The position numbers were made by a program, and so were the translations under genes. From the NCBI GenBank assembly GCA_003993805.1, contig RSEF01000004.1, forward strand, positions 77,307,387-77,371,386: a stretch of 64,000 nucleotides of DNA. Direction: 5' to 3'. Positions 25,801-37,087 of the stretch are shown here, one piece after another. The notes under the pieces are model-generated. The model was not told the DNA's origin. It did no database searches and worked only from the letters and a program-made list of their open reading frames with translations. Positions within the stretch are counted from its first letter, which is position 1; the number at the start of each line of letters is the position of its first letter. Source of the DNA: Himantopus leucocephalus (Eukaryota > Chordata > Aves > Charadriiformes > Recurvirostridae).

Positions 25801-26943
25801 CTTGCCTGAAATGATTTTCTATTGAATGAAAAAATCTAAATTTGATGTTTTCTTTTCCGCAGTACTGCAGCAACGTCAGTGGACAGCTTTCCACTGATGT
25901 CAATAGGCTATGGAGGTAATACCAAGGCCTGATCATCCAGGTCATTTCACACATGAAAGCATATTGGTTTCAAGGAGTGTTATGCATACAGAAATATTTG
26001 AGGATTGAGTTTGAAGATGAAACATTCCTTCAGATTTCTAACATATTTATTTTAATAAAATGTTTTGCTGCTCTTAATCATACAGCTTTTACTTAGGACT
26101 ACTGCTATTTGCAGTAAAAGTTAATATAACTCTGTGGTTTCCACAATATGAAGAGAGCTTTTCATATGTACTTACAGCTTATTCACCTAAACTTCCAATG
26201 TCTTAGTTATGAATATATAGAAAATAATGTTTACCATCCTCTGTCCCAAACATAAATAACTATATGTTGTATTTATAACTTTAAAAATACTGTCATATTC
26301 ATATCAATTTTACTAAATTTTACTCATTTATTGAGAAGCAGTTACTTCAGTGAAACACATAAGCTTGATAAAAAGGTATAGCACAGATTAAAATAGTTAC
26401 TCTGACCAAAAATTAGCAATTTCTTTTTCAAAGAAAAGTAAAGTATCAAACTAATATGTGATAAAAGTTTGCTTTATTCATGTGGTCTTCCATGAAAACA
26501 GAGAAGTAAGAGTATAAGAAAAGATTAACTGCAATTCAGTTTTTTAAACTGTGATCAATTCTGTCATGTTCTGAGTGGAAAGAGGACTTTAAGCAAAGAA
26601 TTTAATTTCAGTGAAAATAATGTTTTAGTGGTCCAAACTATTAATACTGAAAACTAACACCATTCATGCAGAAAAACATCACTAATAATGCAGATTAAAT
26701 GGTTATATAAAAGCTTCCTAGTATCCCATTTTTATACATTCTTTCAGTGTTCCTCTGGGCAGACACCCAAGCATTCCTCAAGAAAAGTAGGGTGGGGACA
26801 AGTTTTTAACTAACCACCAGTGTCCTGGGATCTTTGTTAGAAAAAGGATGATGTTCATAGTGGTGGTGGAAGGGTCCTTCCTGCACAGCCTTAGGAACAA
26901 CTTTACGTTCTCTCATTCTCCTTCCCTCTCACTGTTTCCAGCT
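22809..26943. other. AT-rich unique DNA, no gene seen
   Basis: About 4.1 kb with no recognised repeat or gene. Open frames are at most 77 codons with AT-driven composition. Confidence 0.5.
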
Positions 26944-27165
26944 TGCCATGGTTTAACCCTGGCTGGCAGCTAGGACTACACAGTCACTCATGCAATTCTC
27001 CCCCTTCTGCCCAGAAGGCCAGGGAGAAGAGAGAGAAAAGGAGGAGAAAAGGAAAAGGAAAAAAACCATCATGGGTTCAGATAAATACAGTCTAACAGAA
27101 TAATAACAGAAAAAGAAAATAACAATAATAATAATAATGACACAAGTCACTCTCACCACTGGGTA
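26944..27165 (-). mobile_element. ERV LTR 3' end fragment, minus-sense
   Basis: On the plus strand it starts TGCCATGGTTTAACCC (26944-26959), the complement of the conserved 3' terminus of a common avian ERV LTR. An AC-rich then G/A-rich stretch follows and ends in GACACAAGTCACTCTCACC (27139-27157) beyond an (AAT)n tract. On the minus strand this is the R-U5 side of an LTR whose U3 side is missing. The right edge is approximate and no target duplication was found. It is shorter and more diverged than the other LTRs in the window. Confidence 0.6.
27124..27138. repeat. (AAT)n tract inside LTR fragment
   Basis: Five AAT units, directly visible. Confidence 0.85.
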
Positions 27166-28431
27166 AATTGGTTCCACAGATGGCATTCACAGAACTTTGG
27201 CTAAAACATTTCTAAAATTTTTGTAATCATATGTTCTTTACAGATATCTTTGAAGAATTTAATGTTCAAACGTTTTCATCTTCTTGGTTTGGAATAATAA
27301 AAGACTAGGAGACAATATAAATACTTAAAGGTCTTTGTAGAAGACTTTAAAAGAGGCATTAGCTGTGTTTCAGAAGTAATAAAAATATGTTTTCTTGGGA
27401 ATGAGAAGGGATCGTGTGTAAGCTGCCAATCTTAAAATGTTTCAGCAAAAATGGAAAATGTTTCATTTTCGGGGGAAGTAAAGCAGCTGTGTACTGATCA
27501 CTGCACATAGAAATTTCAATGTATCTTGTTATCTGCCCAGCAAACATTTTTTTCAAATTCTTCTTTGTTTCATTCATTACTTTTCTATCACACCATCTGG
27601 GTAGAATAAATATTTAAAGATATAATATTCAAAATTCTTCATTACCATTTCATTTCATTTTTACATAAGTCTACACCTCAGATACTGCAAATGATTTGCA
27701 AGACTTTTTGTGGAAGGTCCTGCATAAAGTCATTGCAGGAGTTGCTTGTCCTTACAATATAAACAAAGACAGAAAATAAAAACATGACCATGAGAAATCA
27801 AATTTGGTGTCCAAGGTCACTGAAGCATATACCAGGGTCAATAAAAGAAGCTAGGTTTCCTGTGGTTCAACTTAATGCTCTATCATTGAATCATGAGGTT
27901 TTTACTTACTAGAGTTGTGGTTTTTTTAATAAATGCTTGCAATATGATATAAATAATTTTGTTTACAAGACCAGAATTCTCACCCTGTCACAACATCAAC
28001 ATGAAGACTATTCAGACCCTCTGCACCCTGACATTTCTATGAAATGGTAAGGGAAGACGCATAAATCATTGGAAAGAGTGTCCCTAATGCAGTTACATAC
28101 CTGTCAAAACTTTCTCTTTTCCTAGAGAAAGAGCTCAAGTCTTCAAACCTTGGCTGTCTTCAGAGCACTTGAGAATGATGTCAGTGTCCCAGCAGAGTAT
28201 ACGACATCTTTTCCCAATGACTTAAAGCCAACTAGTCACTGAATCAAACATTCTGAGATGCCTCATGGATGATGTCTTTTTAGGACTCAGTCTTGCAAAT
28301 CTGAGTAGACTGGCCCCAGTACAGCAAAACAACTATTCATTTAAGTGGCCCTATTGTCTTCTAAATTTTTTTTTTTTTTAGTTAGAAGGCTGTTGCAAGC
28401 ACAGATGGCAGCAACCTAAAAATATTTTTTT
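27166..28431. other. AT-rich unique DNA, no gene seen
   Basis: About 1.3 kb without a recognised feature except a poly-T run at 28366-28379, just before the CR1. Confidence 0.5.
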
Positions 28432-30085
28432 AGAATCTTAGAATCATACAATCGTTTAGTTTGGAAAAGACCTTTAAGATCATAAAGTCCAACTGTTAAC
28501 CTGGCATTGCCAAGTCCACCACTAAACATTGTCCCTAAGCACTGCATCTACCCATCTTTTAAAGACCTCCAGGGATGGTGACTCAACTATTCCTTTGGGC
28601 AACCTGTTCCAATGCTTGATAATCCCTTCTGTGAAGAAATGTTTCCTAATATCCAATCTAAACCTCCCCTGGTGTAACTCGAGGCCATTTCCTCTTGTCC
28701 TATCACTTGCTACTTGGGAGAAGAGACAAACACCCACCTCACTACAACCTCCTTTCAGGTAGATTTAGAGAGCAATAAGGTCTCCCCTCAGCTTATTTTT
28801 TTCTCCACGCTGAAGCATCCCATTTTCCTCAGCCAATCCTCATAAGACTTGTTCTTTAGACCACCCACCAGCTTCGTTGCCCTTCTCTGGACACGCTCCA
28901 GCACCTCAATGTCTTTCTTGTAGTGAGAGGCCCAAAACTAAACACACTATTTGAGGTGTGGTCTCACCAGTGCCAAGTACAGGGGGACGATCACATCCCT
29001 AGTCCTGCTGGCCACACTATTCTGACACAAGCCAGGATGCTGTTGGCCTTCTTGGCCACCTGGGCACACTGCTGGCTCATATTCAGCCGGCTGTCAACCA
29101 ACACCCCAGGTCCTTTTCTGCCAGGCAGCTCTCCAGCCACTCCTTCCAAAGTCTGCAGTGATGCATGGGGTTGTTGTGACACAAGTGCAGGACCCGGCAT
29201 TTGGCCTTGTTGAACATCATAACATTGCCCTCAGCCCATAGATCCAGCCTGTCCAGATCTCTCTGTAGAGCCTTCCTACCCTCAAGGAGATCAACACTCC
29301 CACCCAACCTGGTGTCAGCTGCAAACTTACTGAGGATGCACTCAGTCCTCTCATCCAGATGCTTGATAAAGACATTAAAGAGAACAGTCCCCAGTACTAA
29401 GCCCTTGGGAACACCACTTGTCACTGGTCACCATCTGGATTTAACTCCATTCACCACAACTCCCTGGGCCTGGCCATCCAGGCCATTTTTTACCCAGCGA
29501 AGCGTACACCTGTCCAAGCCACGAGCAGCCAGTTTCTCCAGGAGTGTGCTGTGGGAAACGGTGTCAAAGGCTTTACTAAAGTCTAGGTAGACAACATCCA
29601 CAGCCTTTTCCTCATCCACTAAGTGGGTCACTTTGTCACAGAAGTAGATCAGGTTAGACAAGCAGGACCTGCCTTTCATAAACCCATGCTGACAGGTCCT
29701 GATCAGGTGCAGGGCCTGGTTGTCCTGCATGTGCCTTGTGATGGCACTCTAGACGATCTGTTCCATAATCTTCCCCGGCACCGAGGTCAGACTGACAGGC
29801 TTGTAGTTCCCTGGATCCTCCTTGCAGCCCTTCTTGTAGATGACTGTCACATTTGCTAGCCTGCAGTCAACTGGGACCTCTCTAGTTCATCAGGACTGCC
29901 GATAAATGATGAAAAGTGGCTTGGTGAGCACTTCTGCAAGATCTGTCAGTACTCTTGAGTGGATCCCACCCAGCTTCACAGATTTGTATCTGTCTAAGTG
30001 CTGTAGCAGGTCACTAACCATTTTCTCTTTCAATGTTTTGTTCACATCTTCACTCTGCTTTGTTTTGCAAAGCAAAGTGTCCCCT
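28432..30085 (-). mobile_element. CR1 LINE, 1.65 kb, 5'-truncated, minus strand
   Basis: A long CR1 copy on the minus strand. Its 3' tail is at the left (AGAATCTTAGAATCATA at 28432-28448, the complement of the ATTCTATG-type tail), followed by the CR1 3' UTR block (28449-28520). Reading leftward from 30075, the ORF2 order is: the linker [91 protein letters not shown], a thumb region with [11 protein letters not shown], and the C-terminal [20 protein letters not shown]. This is the full reverse-transcriptase region, with the endonuclease half missing. The left boundary is sharp. The right boundary is where similarity fades around 30085. It is G+C-richer than its flanks. Confidence 0.95.
28522..30075 (-). 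pseudogene. CR1 ORF2 reverse-transcriptase remnant
   Basis: Decayed ORF2, enzymatically an RNA-dependent DNA polymerase that would copy CR1 RNA at a nicked genomic target. Open pieces on the minus strand are 29890-30075 (linker), 29428-29730 (fingers and palm with first catalytic aspartate in VVYLDFSKAFD), 29083-29424 (palm) and 28522-28737 (C-terminus). The second catalytic box reads FAADTRLGG; in active CR1 it is F-A-D-D, so the first of the two aspartates is alanine (codon about 29317-29319). Frame breaks lie between the pieces. Either defect alone would inactivate it. Opposite-strand frames at 28529-29859 are shadows. Confidence 0.9.
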
Positions 30086-33000
30086 TTCTAGGGGGCAGTC
30101 TGGACCTTTAAACTGGATATCTTTGGAAATCTCTTCAGGTTTCTCAGTTTTATTTTTCATTTCTCTTCTTTCTTTTTTTTAGATCTATATTCAGAAATTC
30201 GTCTCTTATTAATAACTCAATTATCCTTGTTAATTAGTTGACATCGGAGTAGTTATTATTCATTACAATTGTGCATTATTGACCTTTCTTCAGGCTTCAA
30301 TTTTCAATGTGAATTCTTTGAAAAGCAGTAAGTACTATTGTGAGTGAGGACTAAAAAAACACTTTCAAGACTGGAGAACACTGCCTGGACCCTGATTTTG
30401 TAGAAAAGAAAAAAGAATAATAATGAGGAAAAAAAAAAAGAAAACAACAAAAAAATCCCCAGTGATTTCAATGGTTTAAAAGCTGGAGTGATCATCAGAG
30501 TAACTGGGGCAGGAGCTCTAACACCTGCTAAATGTGTTTGAATTTGATTTTGATTTTAGATATTCATGAGCATATCCAGTTATTGATCCAAGGACACCAA
30601 AAAAAACTAAAAAAAAAAAAAGTTGTTTTTCATAAATACTACTGGCTAAATGTGATTCTTAATGACTGGAAATGGTTTGCAGGTCTGGGTTATGAAGGTC
30701 TCTACTATTTTATTTATTTATAGATGTATGCTTGGGAAGAGTGGAAAACCATGGAAAAATGTTAACTAAAATCAATAAAGAAAGAAAATAACAAACTGGA
30801 AAATATGGCAAACAAGAAAATTTAGGAACATTGATGAAGTGTCAACACCAATCAACGTCAACATCAAGTCTTCACAAAGTTACAGTGTCCTTATTTTGGT
30901 TGATTTAGGTTAAATCCATTTGGGATTAACCCAAAGACATTCTGACTCAATTGACTTAAACTGACTCAAAGGCAAACACTGAATGAAGTTTTAATCTGAT
31001 ATCTTTATCTCCATAGAGAGCTGCAGTTTCATTTGAGTAAAAAAGAAATTTTTCAGAATTATTATGCATTCTTTTCAAAAGGATTTTAGAAATATGACTC
31101 TAATTCCTACTAGTTTTCAATAGTAGTCAAGAACTTCCCTTCTCAAGTGCTTTAAAAATGTCTTTATTACCCTTCAATTAACTTGCTTTTTAAAAAACAA
31201 AATTATTTCAAATATGTGTTTAGGATTCCCTACCAGGTTTTCACTGAGTTAAGTAAGTTTCACTAAGGCTTTGATATTAAATACATCCCTCACCGAATTT
31301 TTTGATCATTCTTTCCATAATGAAAATAATTGCCTGCTAGAATAAGAAATCATTTTCCCAGGAGACATCCCAATTAACCACTTGTCCCAGACCTATGTCA
31401 GCTGTGTATAGCCAGTAATATTTTAAAATTGTTTAATCATTTTCTTTGTTTAACGCATATGACATCAATGCAGATGCATATGGCAAAATGCATCAGAGCA
31501 CACAAGTATAGATTTGACTTTACAGATCTTTTCAGAAAAAGAGTGCGTGCATCAAGCTGCAGGAAATTCAGTTTACTTACCTTGAATATATAAAGGTGAA
31601 GGATTCAGCTAAACCTGGATAGATTTGATCCTGTGGGCTCGAGGGAGACTAAAGATTTCAAGGTACTTGCTCATACTGCTAATCCATCACCCTCCAGAAA
31701 AGGCTAAATATTCCACAGTTGTTGTATCTGTCTGTTCATTCAGTTCTTTTTAAACTCACTTTTATCCCTGAAGAAAAATCTTTCTGCTAATCATTACAAG
31801 TATCCTAGTCTTTTCAATCCTCCTTGGTTTAAGTAAGAATGTCCCCTTACTTTACATTCTCTAGAAGAGGTTAAAATGAGAATAAAGAGAAGGGCATGTA
31901 ACCCCTACCTCTGTTCTTCAAGATATTAAATTTATGGCATGAATTATGATTACATAGTACTATATATTTACATAGAATTGTATACTTATCTGTAACTGTT
32001 GATTAAAAGCTATGATAAACAGAAAGGTTTAAACCTGACAGACAAGAAAATACTGATTTCCTCAAAAAACATGTATGATGAACTTACACGGTTAAGCAGT
32101 CTCAAAGCTTTCAATGCTCATTTGCCAACTGTTGGCTCCTCCAGAGGAAACATATTTGTATACATGTTCATTGAAGAATTTCTCACTGGAGTAATTTGAA
32201 GTCCTGTTGGCTAAAAGACAAATGCCCTTCTTTTCCCCTACATATACGTTGAATCCCACCCAAAAAAATAAATAAAATGTAACAGTAACTGTTAATATTA
32301 ATAAGGCCTTGTCATGTTTGGAGGTTATTTCCTTTATTATTTTAAAGGGAAAATGGTGTTTAAAAAGAAAGAGTAAAACAAAATTCCCAAGTAAATGTTT
32401 CCAAGATTAAACAACACAGGAATTATCGAAATTTGCATGATTTATAAGGAAATTAATTAAATGGGTAAACATACAGCTAATGTTAATTGATGACTGTAAA
32501 ACTATAATAGCAGAATTATGATAGAGACTGAATTTTGTGAAAAGATATCAGCGTACAATAGAACACGTCAAGTAAAAATTCTCGAAGAGGTAAGTGCTAC
32601 CTGGTCTGTTCTAGTTATTCATGAAGGGTTTTTATGAATAAATAATATGAGAGTGTTTTAGAATAAATCTAGGGAATAATGCAAAAGGAGGTACAAAAAC
32701 ATCAAGAACCCTGTCGTGTCTACAGCATTATGATCCTTGAATACCATAAGCTTATTGTCTTAAATATACTGTAATTTTAAGCAATATTGCTACTGATTTT
32801 AAGCCACAGTTTTCTTGTTTTGTCTCTTGAAATAAGTTCATAAAATAGTTCAAAGCAATAAGGACAGAAAAGAGAAACAAAATACAACTGTATTTTAATT
32901 AAAAAAACCCAGTTGGCTAATCAGTGAAAATCCAACAAATATATTTGTGACACTTTTAACAACTTTATTCTTCACAGTTTCCTTGAACGTTTTGACAAGT

Positions 33001-34189
33001 GTTACAAGTATTTAAAAGTGACATTATAGTAATGTCTATTACCACACTGTTCATGTATTCACTCATTTAAAAAAAAGCAAAAAGGATAGACTTGAATACT
33101 TAATTTATTAGATTAAGAAAAAACGGTTCATAAGTCTGTACTATGTGTACAGAATAAACCCTAAAATTAAAATTACAACAAATAAAGTAAGAACAATAAT
33201 ATAACAATTAAATTTTTGCTTAAGACTCTTCTTCTACTGGAATTTGCTCTTCTACAAGATAACAAAAAAGGCTTGAAACCTAATTTCTCTTGCCCTGTTT
33301 CCTGTATTCCCTGACCACAAAGCTGTAGGATACACCGAGGCTTTGTAAATCTCTCAGGTTCTCCTCTAATAGCTATCATGTTTTATGAAACTTAACAGAC
33401 TTATGATTTTCAAAAAGATCATAAGCATTTATTTTTCTTAGCCACTGGGATATAGAAATGCACATATACTGTAGCTCTGTCTTAGTATCTAAATAATTAT
33501 AAACCAGAAGATGACAGCAGGAAGGATTAAGAGAACATCAGCTCAGAAAAGGTATAATCTAAAGGTTAGAAAACTCTTTTGAAAAATAGGAAACCAAAGC
33601 TCAAATTTCTGTCCAAAAACGAGAAAGGTTTTTTGAATCCTCCACATTCAAGCAAAAATTTCAGCCAAAAGGGTTAGAAGTGGGCTTACTTCTGTGTGCT
33701 AAACCAGAATGAAAACAGCAAAGCAGAATATTAATACAATAGTAGAAAAGATGTTTAATACACAGATCTACTCCAGAAGAGTACAATCTAGAATATATAA
33801 ATAGTTTTGATCATAGAACGTCACATGATACATGCAATACTTAATTTTACGTCATTGCCTGCCTACCTAATGGTTTCCTATTATATTAAGAGACACAAAA
33901 ATATTTGTTTCCATTCAGTAACTGTTAAGTATTGGTGGTTAGTGTTAAACTAGTTAAGCTGCTCTTCAGTTAGGCAGTTAAACCTGGCTAATATCAGGAC
34001 TAAAAAGCCAAAACCCCCAAATTAAAGTGTTTTCTACTAATTTTTCACTATAGGTAGGTGGAAACTGATGGCTAATAAGGAATGAGGGTCTCCACATGAC
34101 TTAACTAAAAAAAAAAATATCTCTAGAGATAAAGGTTTGGTCTTCTGAATTGTCATGCTTTGATGTATTTTAGGGAGACCAGGTGAAGA
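30086..34189. other. AT-rich unique DNA, no gene seen
   Basis: About 4.1 kb. It has A-rich tracts (30420-30460, 30599-30620) and no recognised repeat. The minus frame at 33173-33379 has a mixed, less AT-driven peptide but no known match and no splice support, so it is left unassigned. Confidence 0.45.
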
Positions 34190-34818
34190 GTAAACTCAGG
34201 ACCTGGAATTTTAGGAGAGTAAACTTTCAGTTTAAGGAATTTGTGGATGTGACCTGCTGGAAAACTGCCCTCAGAGGATAAAGGAGCAGAAAAGAGCTGA
34301 CAGCTCTTTAAGGACATTTTTCTTAGAGTGCAAGAGGTCTTGTGTAAGAAAACAGGCGAGGAAGGCAGGCAACCAGCATGTCAGAGTAGTGACCTCCTGG
34401 TTAAACTAAAATACAAGAAGGAAATACACAGGCAGTGGAACCAGGCACAGATNTACAAGAAGGAAATACACAGGCAGTGGAACCAGGCAAAGATGTCCTA
34501 GGAAGAATATAGGGATGCTGCCCAGGTATGTAGGGGTGGAGTGAGGAAAGCTAAGGCACTGTTGGAGCTGAATTTGGCAAGGAATGTGAAGAGTAATNAC
34601 AGTAACAGGAAGGGTACATTGCTCAGGAAAGGAAGATTAAAGAAAATACACAACCCACCCACGCCACTCCCAATAAATAAGACAGGAGAACTGATGACAA
34701 CAAACGTGAAGGTGGCTGAGGTTCTCAACAGGGTTTTTTGCCTCAGTTTTCATTGATAATCACTCTTCCCACATTTCTCAAGTCCCTGAACCTCAATGAA
34801 GTCCCTCCCACTGTAGAA
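34190..34818 (+). mobile_element. CR1 LINE, endonuclease-RT linker fragment
   Basis: Internal piece of CR1 ORF2 on the plus strand, upstream of the polymerase core. Readable blocks are TWNFRRVNFQFKEFVDVTCW (from about 34200), a K-Y-K-K-E-I-H-R-Q-W block (about 34406-34440), the hallmark KAKALLELNLARNVKSN (34549-34596) and LPINKTGELMTTNVKVAEVL (34667-34727). In CR1 these lie between the endonuclease and the reverse transcriptase. The copy is cut by three assembly defects: a duplicated 41 bp around the N at 34453, an N at 34598 and the 100-N gap at 34819. What follows the gap is not clearly CR1, so the 3' part may lie in the gap. Confidence 0.85.
34412..34494. repeat. 41 bp direct repeat around single N
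   Basis: 34412-34452 and 34454-34494 are identical except for one base (CACAGAT against CAAAGAT), with only the N at 34453 between. This points to overlapping contig ends joined without merging. Confidence 0.85.
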
Positions 34819-34918
34819 NNNNNNNNNNNNNNNNNNNNNNNNNNNNNNNNNNNNNNNNNNNNNNNNNNNNNNNNNNNNNNNNNNNNNNNNNNNNNNNNNN
34901 NNNNNNNNNNNNNNNNNN
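34819..34918. other. Assembly gap, 100 N
   Basis: Exactly 100 Ns, the usual placeholder for a gap of unknown size, inside or at the edge of the CR1 fragment. Further single Ns are at 5286, 34453, 34598, 35024, 36162 and 59590. Confidence 0.98.
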
Positions 34919-36023
34919 CATAAGATCCCCACAGAATTTATGTCAAGAGTATCCCAGGGATAATGTGTACCATCCGGTACAGAAGCTAAAGGAGCCAGTA
35001 TTTAAGGACGTTTTGCAAAGATANAGTATTTGACTTTTTGCAAAGATCTCCACTTTATTGTCCAAAACCTGCAAGTTGGGGATTGTTCAAAAGTGTGCTG
35101 ACAAAAAGTATGTAAGGTTTTGTCTTTCACTGAAAATCTTCCTCATTTTGTTTGCTTTGCTCCAGAATTGAAATCTTATGTTTTCCAGATATATTAAAAT
35201 TTGCCTCAAACAATACTAGCTGACTCAAGCATTTCGAATTAATATGAAATATTAATTATCAGAATCCATTTCAGGTCACCAAAGCAAATCTAACAGGAGT
35301 TGTTCCCTTTCTACAGCTCCTGTTTTCATTTCATTGTTTTTCCTTAAGCTTCTGTTATCTTTTTACTCATTGAAATAGCTCTGATTGCCATATCTAAACC
35401 TATTTCTTTTCTCTATATGTTTAGCAATAAAATAGTACTACAAAAAGCAGGGTATTTTTCACATAAGGACACATTCCCATCTGGCAAAAAAAACTAGTCA
35501 GCCTTCTCCTTTTTAACAATATCTGAAGGCAAATTGATCAAAACAACCTGATATACGCTAACAATTACTTTGGAGACATCCTCAGGAGGCCATTCTATGC
35601 TATGAATTCTAAATGTACAGGAGTTTTCTACTTTGGAGCTTCAGGGTACATCAGCACAATATAACTGCGGTCAGTGCAATTCTAAGCTTACAATAACAAG
35701 CCCTACTGAGAGACAGAATATAATTGCACAGACTTACTACCAACTTTACATGCAGACACAGTTTGCTTTGTAAGTCTACACCTAGCTTTCTTCTGTCAGT
35801 GAAATAACACATAGATCTACCTTAAACAGAAGATCCCTAGTCTTCAGAATTTGACGTTACTTCACCCTCCTTATTATGTAAGCACAGGCAGCCCACTACC
35901 ACGTGTGCTGGATGCTGCGTGTTTCCATCATGAGTTGCTTAACTCTCCCCAAATCTCGTCCAAAAAATCCAGATACTTTTCCCACTCTTTCAGATTTCGG
36001 TCCAGGCATGTTGAACTTAAACA

Positions 36024-36300
36024 CCATACTCCTTCATAGCATAGGATACCACTTCAAATGTGGGGGGGACCAGCAAGAGGGGTACAGAGGAGAGCCTCCT
36101 CCATATGACTGGGGGTGAAAACAAAAGGAACTCAAAAGAAATCGAGTGTGTTATGAAAAAANCCATACTCCTTCATAGCATAGGATACCACTTCAAATGT
36201 GGGGGGAGACCAGCAAGAGGGGTACAGAGGAGAGCCTCCTCCGTATGACTGAGGGTGAAAACAAAAGGAACTCAAAAGAAATCAAGTATGTTATGAAAAA
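36024..36300. repeat. 138 bp direct repeat around single N
   Basis: 36024-36161 and 36163-36300 are nearly identical with the N at 36162 between. They differ by about four G/A transitions and one small change in a G run. Two of the transitions are at CpG sites. Most likely two alleles or contig ends placed in tandem. Confidence 0.85.
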
Positions 36301-37040
36301 AAATAAGTGTTGTAGTCTTAAAACACCACAAAGTAGATCTGCCTTTAAAAATTGTCAATAAAAATTAGTCTTGTTATTTTACTTTTTTCTTATTATTCCA
36401 CCTTACTTCAGAGATGATTTTTAATAGCAAAATTACCCACCACACTCTGTGTAGCAATGATTACTTAGTGTCTACCTGCATAAATAAATTGACAACAGCA
36501 TAGCTGTCTGATGCCTGTTGTTAGTCGATGATGAGGAAGAGGTTAAAAGATTCAAAAGCTTGTGAACTATATAGAAAGATAGTGAAAGCAAGGTACTATA
36601 GATTTTGTTTAGGTAAGCATCTAATTAATAATGTATTACTATAATGCACAATAAAGTAATAAAATATAATACCTCCAAATCTAGTGTAACATGAAAATGC
36701 ATTAGTACAGTATTTTGTCTTTTCCCAGTATTAGTTCAGGGTATACTGCATTATGGTTCTTGTGTTAATGCCATATATAGATAAATATTGTTTAAAAAAT
36801 ATTTTTGGTTTAATGTTTTATCTGTAAATAAAATTCCTTACAATGAGATAGTTAATGTTACCAGATTGCTCACCTGAAATATTTAGCTAATTTACTGATA
36901 GCTTCTCTGCATAGAATTGATTACAGCAAGAAGACAGAAATGTGTATAAATTTAAGTGACTGTTTCTTGTACAAGGAAGTATAGAAGCTCTCTTACATTT
37001 CATGTTGTTAGTACATATTTTCTTTTTTCCATATTTTTTT

Positions 37041-37087
37041 TTCTCTCCCCCACAGCCACCTCTGCATCATCACTTTATGAATACTGA
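37041..37087 (+). other. Strong 3' splice-site-like sequence, unproven
   Basis: A T/C-rich tract (37021-37053) ends in CCCCCACAG at 37055. One frame then reads ATSASSLYEY and stops at TGA 37085-37087. This would suit the last few codons of a terminal exon, but AT-rich introns contain many such tracts and nothing identifies a gene. Confidence 0.15.

Noticed and set aside
33173..33379. 68-codon minus frame with mixed composition
   Set aside because: The peptide looks less AT-driven than its neighbours, but I could match it to no protein and saw no splice or retrocopy hallmarks.
35011..35047. TTTTGCAAAGAT on both sides of the N at 35024
   Set aside because: The repeated unit is only 12 bases and not adjacent to the N on the right, so overlap of contig ends is not well supported here.
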